From contig JABACO010000011.1 of the NCBI GenBank assembly GCA_013339895.1, positions 3,617,306-3,681,305 of the forward strand: a DNA stretch of 64,000 bases, read 5' to 3'. Below the pieces are notes generated by a model, which saw only the letters and a program-made list of their open reading frames with translations, was not told the origin of the DNA and did no database searches. Below are positions 1 to 12,200 of this stretch, piece by piece. A program made the position numbers and the translations under genes. Each line of letters opens with the position of its first letter. Positions within the stretch are counted from its first letter, which is position 1. Source of the DNA: Ephydatia muelleri (taxonomy: Eukaryota > Porifera > Demospongiae > Spongillida > Spongillidae).

Positions 1-509
1 AACTAAAAAGGTGACAATGCAACAATGTAGCAGGCACTGCCAACAATTAGGCAGGGACATCAGATGTTACACTCCCACACCTCCTCCTGTTTCCCCCTCT
101 CCTTATTTGTAGTGTACTTTCCTTAGTGCTATGACATGCATACATGTAGTTCAAAACAACTTTTTCTAACTTCCATGAAGAACATGTACAAGGTACCTGT
201 GATTCTATGTCACTGTAGTTGTGATAGCGTTACCACCATTTGGCTTGCTTGTCTATGTAAACCACTGACCACCCACAATCTGTACTGATAAGGTTTAATA
301 ATTTCAGAAAAGGCTTACACCAACATACATCCTCTTGTAGAGTTCAATCTCAACAAAATTCTAGTGCAAGCTCTGTATCTCTTGTAGTAGCCTTTTCTGA
401 CTGCATGTAGCCTGCAAATCCCAAAAATACATTCCACTGCCACCTAGAGATGAAAACTTCCTTTGAAACCATAGTTGTAGTGGTAAATATTAAAAACCAT
501 CCCTAACCA
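1..509. other. Unassigned AT-rich sequence
   Basis: No reading frame, repeat or RNA gene that I can support is visible here. The stretch is moderately AT-rich and leads into a purine-rich low-complexity block. Confidence 0.5.
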
Positions 510-524
510 GGGGTGGATGTAATG

Positions 525-1045
525 GGAAGGAAAGTAGGAGAAGGAGGGGGAGGGAGGGGGAAGGGGGAGGAGGAGGAGGGGGGAGGGGGAGGGGAGGAGG
601 GGGAGGGGAGGGGAGGAGGGGTAGGGGGGATGGGGTTTTTTTTTTTTTTCTTTTTCTTTGAGGAGGTAGGTCTTTTTGCGACTTTTCTTTTTTTTTTTTG
701 CTTGACTATTGCTTTTTCTTCCTTATTACTTTTCTTCTTTGCTTTTCTTTTTTCTTTCTATGCCTTTTCCCCTCGTCTTCTTCCCTGCTGCTTCTTTTTA
801 GCTTTCTTCTTTGCTTCTGGGCGGGAGTGGGAGTGGGTGGGTGTCTGCAATGGGACAGTGTCGGTTGAAGGAACGGATGAAGAGGAGAGAGGGTGGAGGT
901 GAAGGGGGAGGGGGAGGGGTGGATGCAATGGGATGGGTAGGTAAGAGGAGGAGGAGCGGAGAGGAGATGTAGGAAGGGGGAGAGGGCCGAGGAAGAGGGG
1001 GAGGAGGAAGAGGAGGAGGAGTAGGGTGAGTAGGAGGAGGTATAG
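525..1045. repeat. Purine-rich and T-rich low-complexity block
   Basis: Two GGGAGG-type purine tracts (about 525-635 and 890-1045) flank a T/C-rich tract (about 636-800). Reading frames here translate to simple Gly/Glu/Arg or Ser/Pro runs and are not genes. Confidence 0.85.
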
Positions 1046-1054
1046 AAAACCTGG

Positions 1055-1790
1055 TTTGGGTTGACTTGCAGGTGGTCTTGTGCAAGCGATAGTGTGCCAA
1101 CTGCATGGCCATCTAGCAGAGGGATGGAAGGGGGGAGAGGGAGTGAATGTACCACGTGCTAAAATACATGCACCAGATAATGTGAGAATGTATATCTTGA
1201 AATCGATGCACCTTCCCACATACATGTATGTGTACAGTGTAAATGCACAAACAGCTAAGCTTAAGATTAATGGCACGTATTTCTAGACACACTGACAACA
1301 GCTTATCAAGTCATAATGGACACACTACAAACACCACCACACACTCCTACTCACCACTATGTCAATGTCATAGAACTCCATGTTCATCATTGGGGGCAAC
1401 ATGACCAAGGGGTGAGGATGCCATAGATAGAACGTCAAGCACCAGTGTCTCCTCCCATCTGGGTGTGACAGGTGCTCTTGCATTCCAGCAATAGGATGCA
1501 ATAAGAAACTGGGAGTGGTGGATGGACAGGAAGACACACTCACACACCCTCCGACACCATACAGGCATCCACATACATGTCATCTGATAAACGAAGGTAC
1601 ACCTGTGCAATCCACCTTTGCAAGTATCACTGATACACACACATCAAAGAAGTTGTCTCCAGATGCTGTGGTACACACAGAGTCATTACCAGGTTTTAGA
1701 AGCTGGTATGGATACGTTGGCATGGTCCCAGCCTACTTTCCTAACATCCAGTCTGCTAGCATGAGTAGTAGAAGGAATGGCTGGTAAGGA
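1055..1790 (-). other. Possible exons of an unrecognised minus-strand gene
   Basis: On the minus strand three open blocks are bounded by plausible splice signals. One (about 1060-1113) lies between a CTGCTAG acceptor and a GTTTTC donor and reads DGHAVGTLSLAQDHLQVNPN. One (about 1362-1475) ends at a GTGAGT donor and reads ...MNMEFYDIDIV. One (about 1690-1770) ends at a GTAATG donor. I could not join all three in phase and recognise no family. They may be real exons or chance open frames beside low-complexity DNA. Confidence 0.2.
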
Positions 1791-1850
1791 GTGTGTGTGT
1801 GTGTGTGTGTGTGTGTTATGTGTGTGTGTGTGTGCGTATGTGTGTGTGAA
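1786..1850. repeat. (GT)n microsatellite
   Basis: GT dinucleotide run with a few interruptions, followed by three copies of a short unit around AAGGGTGACCATGAGTGCAG (about 1870-1925). Confidence 0.85.
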
Positions 1851-2027
1851 AAGGAGCCATGAGTACAGATAAGGGTGACCATGAGTGCAGAGAAGGGTGA
1901 CCATGAGTGCAGAGAAGAGTGACCATTGTATGTCTGTGTGAGTTTGTGTGTGTGTTTGTGTGAAACAGTCATAGATAAAATAATTGATAGCAAGGAAGCA
2001 TCCGCGGTTTGACTGAACCCCTCCCTT

Positions 2028-2053
2028 CCCCCCCCCCCCCCCCCCCCCCCCCC
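2028..2053. repeat. Poly-C tract (26 nt)
   Basis: Uninterrupted run of 26 C. It is one of many long G/C homopolymers in the window. Confidence 0.9.
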
Positions 2054-3162
2054 TCCCCCGGCCCGGTTCCTCCCCCTTCGGTTACGATCGAAAATGGCGA
2101 CACGTAAAAGACTCAGTGGTAGCAATCAGAAGCAAGGCGATATCACCATGCAAATACATTCGACATTGTACGGATCATATTGATAATATGCCATCTCATT
2201 CGGTTGATGGTACAGAGAGCATAGCCACTGACCTACAGTCTCTCTCGCACTGACTCTCAATCTGATCGCATGTCTGTGTGCATTGACGTGGAGAGGACTG
2301 ACCTTGTGTCTGAAGTGGAGAGGACCGATCTTGTGTGCACTGAAGTAGAGAGGCTGATCTTGTGTGACTGATGGAGAATACTTTTAACGATTACTCAAAG
2401 CTTCCCCGCACTTCGACGTATTTTGTGACTGACGCTCCCTTTATTCCCTGGCGGTTAATCGAACCCCCTTTCCAAAATCCTACGCACGGGCCCGGCAGCA
2501 GCTAGTTGAGCGATAGTTCAAAGCGGGCCGGGTTTAGTCTCGTACCCAGACCCTGATTGTATGTTGTTAATGTTTACTGCCAGAGTAAATGGAACAAAAA
2601 CATGCCGCATGTGTTGAACGCGGGCTCAGTCTGTTCACTGCGTGAGAGAATATCGTATACACTGTACTATATCACTTGGAACTAGATGTGACTTCCTTGT
2701 ATCCATGGTGTTTGGTGTTTAGTTGTCATTGAATTAGAATATCACCTGGAACCGGATGTGACTTCATACTGCCCTTCTGATGGGGCAATAACAGTGACCA
2801 TGCCCACTGAGTGTGAATTATCCGACATCAGGTTAGCACACTCAGTGGCACTTTATGATATTTGAACTGCTCGTGTAGTTGGACACAAATGTATTATTTG
2901 TGTCTTCCACATCCAATCAGATAATATGCATGTACTCTGGTAATTTATGGGTCTTTTGATATGATGTTGTTCCTGGTTGTGACAGGCATAGAGAGAGAAC
3001 TATGGAAGTCATTGCTCTGTGGCTTTTATCTCAATCAAGCCTAATACCACCAGCTGCTGTACCATTGTTGTTTGTTGTTTACATGTGCTATAGGACATAT
3101 GTCCATTAACAATGAATAGTGAATGGCAAGTGTAGATGCCAGTGTGTGGTACAAGTGGTGTG
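2054..3162. other. Unassigned intergenic sequence with one terminal-repeat-like motif
   Basis: No gene is recognised. A short open frame begins at 2094 (MATRKRLSGSNQKQGDITM) in a good start context but has no identifiable continuation. At about 2536-2552 the motif TCTCGTACCCAGACC matches the end of the inverted-repeat element at 34428-36336, so a solo terminal repeat or fragment of that family is likely here. Confidence 0.4.
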
Positions 3163-3211
3163 ATTGTAATCATAGGCGTAAAGTACCAGGGAGGGGGGCT
3201 GAGGGGCTCAG

Positions 3212-3258
<47 letters not shown>
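3212..3258. repeat. Poly-C tract (47 nt)
   Basis: Longest homopolymer in the window, just inside the left end of the hAT element. Confidence 0.95.
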
Positions 3259-3260
<2 letters not shown>

Positions 3261-3306
3261 CGTACTTAGTCATTTTATAAAGTTTGTAATATGCACTATG
3301 ATTTAA

Positions 3307-3858
3307 TTGTGTGTGTTAGACCCGCCTTCTACATGTAATTTGCAAATCCTGCACGTGCACAACAACGATGAAGCGATTGACTACAATTTTGTGCAAAATA
3401 AGATTTGTCAGCAACCAATATCAACAGCAGCTGAGCCTAGTAAGCAGAGTGAAGTACTTATAGATGCTTGTGAACATCCCGTGGACAAAGGCAATGCTGA
3501 TGATCATGATCACGGACACGTTGCGAAACTTACGGAGGTAAGTCAGATGACCTCAAAGATGACCTCAGAGAAGTGTAATGAACCTAGATCTGAGGAGCTG
3601 TGTGGTTCGTGTAGAAAATTTCAGCTTAGTTGGAAAGCGAAGTACAACTGGATCGACGGACAAATGCCGTGTCTTTTGTTCAGCTTGTACAAATGCTGTC
3701 AAGTTGCAAATGCTCCTTCCAGCTACATCACAAGAGAAGGATTCATATGCAGCATTTATTTGAAGACTCAAATCATACCTGCGCTCAACAATGACCCAAG
3801 AACGGTTAAATCACATTGCAGTGACTTCTTGCCATTCTGAAATAGTAAAAAACTAATA
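3307..3858 (+). pseudogene. hAT transposase relic: zinc finger joined to C-terminal dimerisation segment
   Basis: One frame reads CGSCRKFQLSWKAKYNWI (about 3597-3650), like the start of the TTF/ZNF862-type zinc finger that precedes hAT transposases. The next frame supplies the finger's cysteines (CRVFCSACTNAV, about 3665-3700). After a stop at 3761-3763 the same frame reads RLKSYLRSTMTQERLNHIAV (3764-3823), a recognisable match to the extreme C-terminal dimerisation segment of hAT transposases. The catalytic core of several hundred residues is missing between them. With a frame change and a stop, this is a deletion derivative, not a working enzyme. Confidence 0.75.
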
Positions 3859-4304
3859 CACTCAAACCAATTACTTGACAAATTCATCAAATAAGCTCCT
3901 ATACGCATGAATGTTTTCTCTCTCCATAACGCAATATAATGATGCTCATCTGTCAGTGTTCATCCTCATGAAATTCCATGCATGAAATGAATGTTTATCA
4001 TATAAATGTATACGTAGTCATGTACCTTCAATATATATGTGTACAAAAGCATGAAGTTTGCAGTGTTTCCCACCCCCTACTCAACTTACCGGTATCTGTA
4101 TTTGTACCCAGCCCCCCATCCCCCAGGCTACATAAAACTCTATGCCTATGATTGTAATAGTATGTTGGTGGGAGTGAGGTGATGGAACGTCACTGTAGGA
4201 AATCAATATGCATAACATGGTACATAATATTGCATATACGCATGTACATGTATGAATGTGCTCAAAGTTCTCTATAGAAGCAGTATTGCTTAGGGTTTGA
4301 CCGT

Positions 4305-4826
4305 TTAGTTCTGCAATTGAATTGTTGATTGAGCACTCTCACCAAATTTAGAACTGCAGATGGCATTTAGTTGTAATAGTGCTTTCCTTGCACATGATTT
4401 TGGAGAAGAGAGTTGTTGTGAGGTCAAAGTAATCTGCAGTTCATTCTCGTTAGGTTTAGAACCTTTCCTGTGATGAAAAGCACTGTGCAGGAAAGCATGT
4501 GCTGTGGGATATTTGGTATATTTGCTTACACTGTGTTCCTTTTTTTCATTGTCACTCAACTTCATCCATTTAGTTGGCAAGAATGTCTCCATGTATGTTG
4601 TCCTCATGATGGTTGGGTTCCACTTTTTGTTTAATGTTGACATCAGTTTCTTGAGCTTTTTAGCTACAATGCAGCATAACAATACCATATCTGAGTAGTC
4701 AGAGAACTGCTTGTTGTACTCTTCTGTAATTTTGGTGTATGTGAGGGTATCCAGTGTCGTCTTCTTAGCATATTGCTTCTGAGTGAGATGGTTCTCAAGG
4801 TAGCTACCGCATAGTTGCAGCTGATG
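4305..4826 (-). CDS. Unrecognised open frame, possible transposon or gene fragment
   Basis: An uninterrupted minus-strand frame runs from about 4826 down to a stop at 4305. The first ATG is at 4688, giving 127 residues; the open frame before it adds about 45 more with normal composition (for example LENHLTQKQYAKKT). It is lysine-rich and hydrophilic, without a signal peptide or membrane segment, and I recognise no domain. The amino-acid mix looks protein-like rather than random, so it may be one exon of a gene or a piece of a mobile element. It lies just right of the hAT element. Confidence 0.3.
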   Translation of the reverse strand, partial: HQLQLCGSYLENHLTQKQYAKKTTLDTLTYTKITEEYNKQFSDYSDMVLLCCIVAKKLKKLMSTLNKKWNPTIMRTTYMETFLPTKWMKLSDNEKKEHSVSKYTKYPTAHAFLHSAFHHRKGSKPNENELQITLTSQQLSSPKSCARKALLQLNAICSSKFGESAQSTIQLQN

Positions 4827-4959
4827 TCAGTCATTGAACTTTCTCTTTCTATGTTCAAGATTATTATAAATAAATGTAAAGTTTTATAGTTATCCTCCTT
4901 GCATGCACAAAAGCACCAATTCTGCATTGAATATTACATGTTCTCGTACATTGTACCAT

Positions 4960-5580
4960 ATACACACTCCCATCTCCCTTCCCTCTACACAAGCTTCCTG
5001 TACACACTCCCCTCTACCACCACTCTCCTCTGCCATGCACCACTGCCCTTCTGTGTACACACTCCCTCACGCACCACTCCCCTCTGCCACCACTCCCCTC
5101 ACGCACCACTCCTCTCTATGCACCACTCCCCTCTACGCAGCACTCCCCTCACGCGCCACTCCCCTCTATGCACCACTCCCCTCTACGCACCACTCCCTCT
5201 GCCACCACTCCCCTTCTATGTACACACTCCCCTCTACACACCACTCCTCCACACACTCCCCTCTACACAACACTACATACTCCTCTACACCTCTGCCATG
5301 CACCACTCCCCATCTGTGTACACACACCACTCCCCCTCTGCTCACCACTCCCCTTGTACACACTACCACCACTACACATACCACTCCCCTCTGTGTACAC
5401 ACTCCCTCTACACACCCCTCCTACGCAACACCACCCCCCTGTGTACACACTACCACTCCTCTACACACTCCCCTCTACATACTACTCCCCTCTACATACT
5501 ACTCCCTACACATGTCTATACACTCCCTCTACACACACCACTCCACTCTACACATACTCTCTCCCTCTACACATGTCTGT
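4960..5580. repeat. Pyrimidine-rich minisatellite
   Basis: About 620 bp of degenerate tandem units around CACTCCCCTCTACACAC / CACCACTCCCCT. The 145-253 residue open frames across it, in all forward frames, are products of the repeat and not genes. Confidence 0.9.
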
Positions 5581-5650
5581 CTTTATATTTGAAGTCTATA
5601 CTTAAAAGAGCTTTGCCATCATCAAGAGTGCTCCAGAAGAACTTCGTGAT

Positions 5651-5790
5651 GTGTATGTAATAACCAATACCTCCAAATTACGTATTACCTTTCACGATCT
5701 TCCAAACTGCAATTTCTGTCTCAATTATTCCACAGACTGTAACAGCCGGGTAAATGCCGCCGTGAATAGCGATTGGTTATTACGTATGCA
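5651..5790. repeat. Short inverted-repeat element (MITE-like)
   Basis: ATGTAATAACCAAT near 5655 is matched by its reverse complement ATTGGTTATTACGTAT near 5771-5786. The roughly 135-bp unit has no coding capacity. I found no clear target-site duplication. Confidence 0.4.
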
Positions 5791-8194
5791 AGGCCACACA
5801 CCCTAGTGACGGCCACACGAATGGCCATCAGGAAAGAACCACAATTTTCTTATTTCAGTGTGCAGACATACGCTTGCAAAACTGTCAAACACGAACACAG
5901 TATGATTCAAGATACCTTGAAGTTTCAAGTATCAAGTGGAATGCTAGGTTTCAACGCAACATTTGAAAATTTTGGAGTTCAAACGGCAATAAATACACTC
6001 CGCACATCCAAAAGTAGAACGATTTCAGCTTTTCAAGAGACACATATATGTAGATGCACCAGACCACGTGGATTCTCATACCACTAAGTAATTCCTTTGC
6101 ATCTATGTGTGAAAAAGTCATATCAACATCGGTTAAAACATCCGCATTGTGCAAAAAAGTGAAAATACAAACCGTTGCAATGCGCGCATATGACCCCGAT
6201 TTTGTTTTCAGTACATTAAACAACGTCAGTACATTATCATGAAATGCTTAAAACGCTCTTAACAAGTCAAACTGTGTGAATAGCACGCTTCCAACACGAA
6301 CAAAAATTTTATTAATTACATTTACCTTGAGCAAAAAATAGGCCTTAACTTTTTGAATGCCAAGTGCATATATACATGCATTCTCACACAACCATATAAT
6401 CATCTGTGTGATGCATGTCAGTGTTGTGTCTATTACAAAGAATCGCTTTGAATACCATGTTGTACATTTACATACATGCAATTCAGTGACATGCATATAA
6501 ACCAGCCATGTAGATGCTGAAGTTAAACCTAGGTGGGGCATTGGGGTGTAGGCAGATCTTTTGTGCCCATCTTTACCTCACACATACGGTTGTAACAAAC
6601 CATACTTATTATGAACTGGAAAAGGCAGATAGAGATGGAGTGAACTGGCATTTTAAACATGTTGTACGACACTTATGTGGGACACACATTCCTGTTCTGG
6701 GAGTAAATAGCATTAGTGAAGTCATCTGAATAATGTGCTCTTCAGAAGAAACATAATTACTACAGTTGTGAAGTAAACAAACAAGTCATGTACTTATAAG
6801 GTCACAATTGCAGCAAGTATTTGCATGCATGCATCATGAAGTTGCGATCCACACATATCTTACTTGCACTGTCATGTAGAATTCATAACGGTTGTGTCTA
6901 TATGCATGCATGCATATATGAACTAGCATGGCGTCCAAAGAGTTAACATCATTGAGCATGTATATGTGTATTAATTGATGAATGTTAACACCGGTTCCAT
7001 GAAAATCGTTTTGCTGAACTCAGATTTTGGAAAATTAGTCGGAAAAGCTATGAAAATAGATATGTTCTGTACAGTTCAACTCTCTACACAATGTTTGATG
7101 CTATTATTAGCTTATGAGCTTCCGTTCCGATATTGCATCAGTTAGCATTTGTGAGGGTAAGAGCGTCCCGAAAAAGTACACATTTTTCTATTTGGCTCAA
7201 AACAGGTATATTTATTCTCATTTCGATCAAATAGATGGAGTTTGTACAAATCCTGGACTATCTTTTCGTGCTAGCGTGGTAAATAACACAACAAGCACCA
7301 CAGGGTCTCTGTGCCTCATTCCCGGAATAAAATATTGGCCAATTGTACACGCACGCGCGAAAGAGTTACATAGTACACAAACAAAATAAATCACTGCAAA
7401 GTGGTAGCCGTATGTTTTTGAATGTGTCTGATGAACTCAGGCTTGTTCCCAGTCTTCTTGCTGAGGTCATTGGTGTGGTCTCTCTACATGCTACCATTTT
7501 TGAAAGATCTCTAGTTCAACATTGGCACGGGCATAATGTGTTCCAGTTTCACGTGGGTCCCACACTTAGGGCCTGGGTAACCGCTACAGCAGCCAGTTCG
7601 AGCAGCTGCATAGCTACTTTTAGACATCAAAGAGCAATACCCACTTGACCTAGAACTGAACCGATGATGTCTTTGTACCTTCCCCAGTCACTATTCAAAA
7701 TTACTTGGCAGGATGACAATATTGTTTAAAGATACAGTTCACCCTGAAGCTGCAATGGCTTTTATGAAGCTGCAGTTCAATATGAACTACAAGACTGCTA
7801 TCTTTGTTGTCTGTGCACATGGTTGCTGTGTGTACAGTTGTTTTAATTATTCATTTGATATGCATTACGGAATAATCGTACGCAATAAAAAATTATCTCA
7901 CTCTTGTTAAAAGATTGCGCATCAATCCATAACAAAGAGTGACGTGCAATCTTCACATCGAGAGTGAAGAGCACTACGCGTAGAGTGCTCTTCACTCTTA
8001 AAATAAGAGTGAAATTTCGAGGGCTACATTCACTGATGGATTAGGAGTGACCTTCACCCGCTTTTTTTTTACAGTGTAATCTTTAAAGGATGAATACATC
8101 TTTTTAGGAGAAAACATGCAAGGGTTAAACGTTCACTTAGAGAAGGGAGGAGTGACTGACCCTATAAGGGTGAGAGTCTGTCACTGTGCTACAT
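5791..8194. other. Unassigned AT-rich intergenic sequence
   Basis: Only short open frames without recognisable motifs. A compact hairpin sits at about 7960-8000 (GAAGAGCACT...AGTGCTCTTC). ATGCATGC-type palindromes recur (6820-6920). No gene is called. Confidence 0.4.
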
Positions 8195-8334
8195 GCAGCA
8201 TTTAGTATGCAGAGTTGTGCAGAGTCTGCATACCAACCATATGCAGATGAGTATCACTGAAGTGTCCATATGGCTGACGTCTGCATATGGAACACTTCAA
8301 TGATACTCATCTGCACTCTGCATACTAAATGCTG
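8195..8334. repeat. 140-bp imperfect palindrome
   Basis: TGCAGCATTTAGTATGCAGA at the left is the reverse complement of the right end (TCTGCATACTAAATGCTG). A second inner pair (GATGAGTATCA / TGATACTCATC, then AAGTGTCCATATG / CATATGGAACACTT) continues the stem. It could be a foldback MITE or a transcribed hairpin. No target-site duplication is obvious. Confidence 0.7.
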
Positions 8335-9044
8335 TGGCGCAGTGTGTGTTCAAGAGAAATGTAATGATATCCCTTTCCCTCAAGTGTTTATCGAGGTGTA
8401 TATATACCTTCAGAGTTTTGTGCACATGAAATGCACCTCTACACAAATGACACTGATGGGCCAAAGTGCATCATCTAGACTGTCATGGGTTAACAACACA
8501 AGTCCTCAGGGAGTAGGTTGACGGACACAGTCACATTCACTGCAAGGTCTGGACGATGTGCTTCAGACCTTTAGTATCCAGCAGCAGCTTTACTTTATTT
8601 GGAATCATGTGCACAAGACTCTCAATCTATACATGCCACACAGAACTTTTGCTTCAGTGCACAACAGACTGCAACACATCACCTCTGTGGTGAAGGAACA
8701 TTTCTTATTGCCTTTCAGAACCTTGCTGCTATCCCCATTCCAATTAGGAGACCCAGAATGTGTAATTAAAAAGCGCGTGATTAAACACTCTTAAGAACGA
8801 TTCATAGCAAGGGCATGCCTGTACGATAAAAGAGTACTTAGATCTATCTACTAAAGAGTTCAGGAAATTTTAATCGCGTGAAAACTTGCCTCTTCCCAGT
8901 AGCGCTTCTCTTGTATTCGAGGTCGCGACACGTTCCGTCAGAGAGGTCCCTCAGTTTCAAAGCAGATTTCTCGGCACGTGACTAAATGTATGCATGAACT
9001 TTACCATCAATAAACAAGTGACATTTTTTAATTGAACACCAGGC
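8335..9044. other. Unassigned sequence left of the nested transposons
   Basis: Contains an open frame at 8558-8794 without recognisable motifs. No feature supported. Confidence 0.35.
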
Positions 9045-9063
9045 GGAAAACAAATGTGGACCT

Positions 9064-9213
9064 TATAATTTAATAGTTAAGGCACGTGATAGTGGTCTCG
9101 TGTGAGAGTGATTGTGCTTTTTTGTGATTGCGTGTGATTTGGCTAGGCCAAGTGAATCCAACTAAAATCAGGTTTTGACATAGTTATCTCGGGCGCTCTC
9201 ACGTTACATTACA
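9064..9213 (+). repeat. 5' LTR
   Basis: 150 bp, ending ACATTACA. The first two bases are TA where the 3' copy has the canonical TG. Confidence 0.95.
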
Positions 9214-9228
9214 TGGTGTCAGAAGTGG
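9214..9228 (+). promoter_or_regulatory. Putative primer-binding site
   Basis: TGGTGTCAGAAGTGG directly abuts the 5' LTR. TGG matches the CCA end of a tRNA; the tRNA identity was not established. Confidence 0.7.
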
Positions 9229-9238
9229 AGCTTCTAAA

Positions 9239-12200
9239 ATGGAGCACATAAAGCCACCGCCTGAAATGGACTTCGCGTCGAGTGACGGAACGTCTGTAGC
9301 CGAAACGTGGAGGAAATGGCGCCAATCGATGGAACTTTTTCTCACTTTGGCCATGACTGAGAAAACTGAACGAGAACAGTGCAGTGCTTTCCTCTACATT
9401 ATCGGTCCAGCAGGGAGAGACATTTACAACACGTTCAACGTTTCAGATCAAGACAAAAACAAGATAAGCATCCTATTCCAAAAATTCGAAGGGTATTGTA
9501 AACCGAAGCAAAATGTAACAGTTGAGCGATACAGGTTTAACACAAGGTCACAGCAAGAAGGTGAATCCATTGATCAATACGTCACTGCACTGAAACTGAT
9601 GACCAGGAATTGTGCCTTTGGAACATTGGAAGAGGAGCTCATCAGGGACCGAATCGTTTGTGGTGTCTCATCAGAAAAGATCAAAGAAAGGCTGCTACGG
9701 GAGCGGGATCTCACCTTAGATAAAGCCATAGACCTCTGTAGGGCTGAAGAACAATCAAAGACACAGTTGAAATGCATCAGCAAGGAAGTTTCAGCAGATT
9801 TGTCGTTGGTTCATGCAATAAATCCTCGTCCAAAGCGTCAACCAACAGTGTCTTATGGTTCACTACCGAATGAGGAGGCAGGTGCTGTCAAACCAATCTC
9901 AAATCAACATCCAACCTCTATCTGTCGAAATTGTGGATATCAGCACAAAAGAGACAAGTGCCCTGCTTTCGGCAAGCGTTGTAATAAGTGCCACAAATTT
10001 AATCATTTTGCCAGGTACTGCAGGTCAAGCAAAGGAGTATCAACATTGACACAAAAAGAAGAGGAAGAAGAGCACAGTGATGCAGATGAGCTTGTAGTAG
10101 GAACTTTGAACGCAAGGCAGACTGTAGAAATGGGTGTCAACGAATGCTTTGCATCTTTCAGAGTTCAAGACAGAGTGATCAAATTTAAAATTGACACCGG
10201 CTCACAAGTGAACGTCATGCCGCTGAGTGAGTACAACCTGATGCATCGTAAACCCAGATTGGTAAAATCAAGAGTGAAGTTATTTGGGTACACTGGCGAT
10301 TCATTGAAGACAGTTGGCGAATGCACTCTTCCAGTTGGTGGGCATCAGTTAGAATTTTTTGTGGCAGACACATCTCAAAACCCAATTCTTGGACTCAATG
10401 CATCACAAGAACTAAATTTGGTTAAAGTTGTCATGAATGTCAACATGCAGATGAATGCAATACAGCAGTTTAAAGACGTTTTTTCTGGTTTGGGATGTCT
10501 GAAGCAACCTTATCACATTAAGTTGGACCCCACAGTTAAGCCTGTAATCAGTCCACCTCGCAACCAGCCAGTCACGATTCGGGATCGATTGAAAACAGAA
10601 CTTAACAAGATGGAATCAATGGGAGTCATTGTTGCGGTTGAGGAACCAACTGATTGGGTCAACTCTTTAGTTGTCGTCGAGAAACCGAAAACCAAACAGT
10701 TGAGAATATGTCTTGATCCCAGGCCTCTGAACAAGGCAATAATGCGAGAACATTTTCAGCTCCCAACACTTGATGATATTGCTACACGACTTCATGGGGC
10801 AAAAGTATTCTCTAAGCTGGACGCCAATCATGGCTATTGGCAGATCCCTTTGGACAGAGCAAGTCAGCTTCTCACTACATTTAACACGCCATTTGGGAGG
10901 TATTGTTACACCAGACTACCTTTTGGAATCAGTTCGGCACAAGAAGTATTTCAGAAACGAATGTATCAACTGTTTGGAGATCTACCTGGTGTGGATACTG
11001 ATATTGACGATATGCTGATGATCCATGGACGTACAGAAGAAGAGCACCAACAAAGACTTACAGCTGTCCTGAAAAGGTGTCAAGAAGTGCACTTGACATT
11101 GAATAAAGAAAAATGTCAATTTGGAGTACCACAAGTAACATACTTGGGACACTGCATCAGTGCTAATGGAATCACACCAGATGAAAACAGAGTGAAAGCT
11201 ATTCTCGCCATGCCTCCTCCGAAAGATAAGAAGGGTGTTGAACGGCTACTGGGAACCTTAAATTATGTATCAAAATTTGTGCCCAACATGTCCACTGTCA
11301 CAGAGCACATACGAGTACTACTGGGAAAAGATGTTCCATTTGTTTGGACATGGGAGCAGGAAGCAGCATTTGAAAACGTAAAGAAACTTCTTAGCACTGC
11401 ACCAGTACTGGCATTTTATGATGTAAAACAACCGGTGACTGTCAGTTGTGACGCCTCACAAACTGGACTTGGTACAGTTTTATTACAACAGGAACGTCCA
11501 GTTGCCTACATTTCGCGGGCACTCTCTGACACAGAGCAGAGGTACGCACAGATAGAGAAGGAATTATTAGCTGTTGTGTTTGCGTTTGAAAAGTTCAACC
11601 AATATGTTTATGGCAGGACAGTGAGTGTGCAGTCAGACCATAAGCCTTTGGAGTCAATACTGAAAAAACCCTTACATCATGCACCACCCAGACTTCAACG
11701 CATGCTACTTCGGCTACAAAAATATGATTTCATCTTATCATACAAACCGGGGAAGGAAATGTACATTGCAGACACTCTGTCTCGAGCATATACAACTGAC
11801 ACAACTGTCGGTGAAATGGAAACGGAATTAGCTGAAGCTGTACATCTGGTAGTGAGTAATGTTCCTGCATCAAGCAAACGGATGAGAGAGATTAGAGAAG
11901 CTACAGCTAAAGATACTGTTCTATTGGCTCTTAGGAACATGATACGGGATGGATGGCCGGACAGCAGATCTGCAGTTGCTAGTGATCTTCAACAGTACTG
12001 GAACTTTCGTGAGGAACTGTCAGAAGCATCTGGAATCCTGTGGAAAGGAGAAAAGGTTATTGTACCAAAAGCTCTACGACAAGATATGTTGCAAAAAATT
12101 CATGCAGGACACATGGGTATAACAAAATGCACACAAAGAGCAAAAGAAGTCATTTTTTGGCCAGGAATGTCACAGGAAATAGCAAACATTGTTCAGAAAT

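Larger units (their letters stand above)
3171..4150. mobile_element. Internally deleted hAT-type DNA transposon (980 bp)
   Basis: The ends are inverted (CATAGGCGTA at 3171, TATGCCTATG ending at 4150). They are flanked by a perfect 8-bp target-site duplication ATTGTAAT at 3163-3170 and 4151-4158. An 8-bp duplication and a CA...TG start are typical of the hAT superfamily. Inside are remnants of a hAT-type protein on the plus strand and a 47-nt poly-C tract (3212-3258). With no full transposase it must be non-autonomous. Confidence 0.85.

Noticed and set aside
4899..5660. 253-residue open frame rich in His, Pro, Ser and Thr
   Set aside because: Follows the pyrimidine minisatellite, with overlapping open frames in all three phases; no splice or family support.
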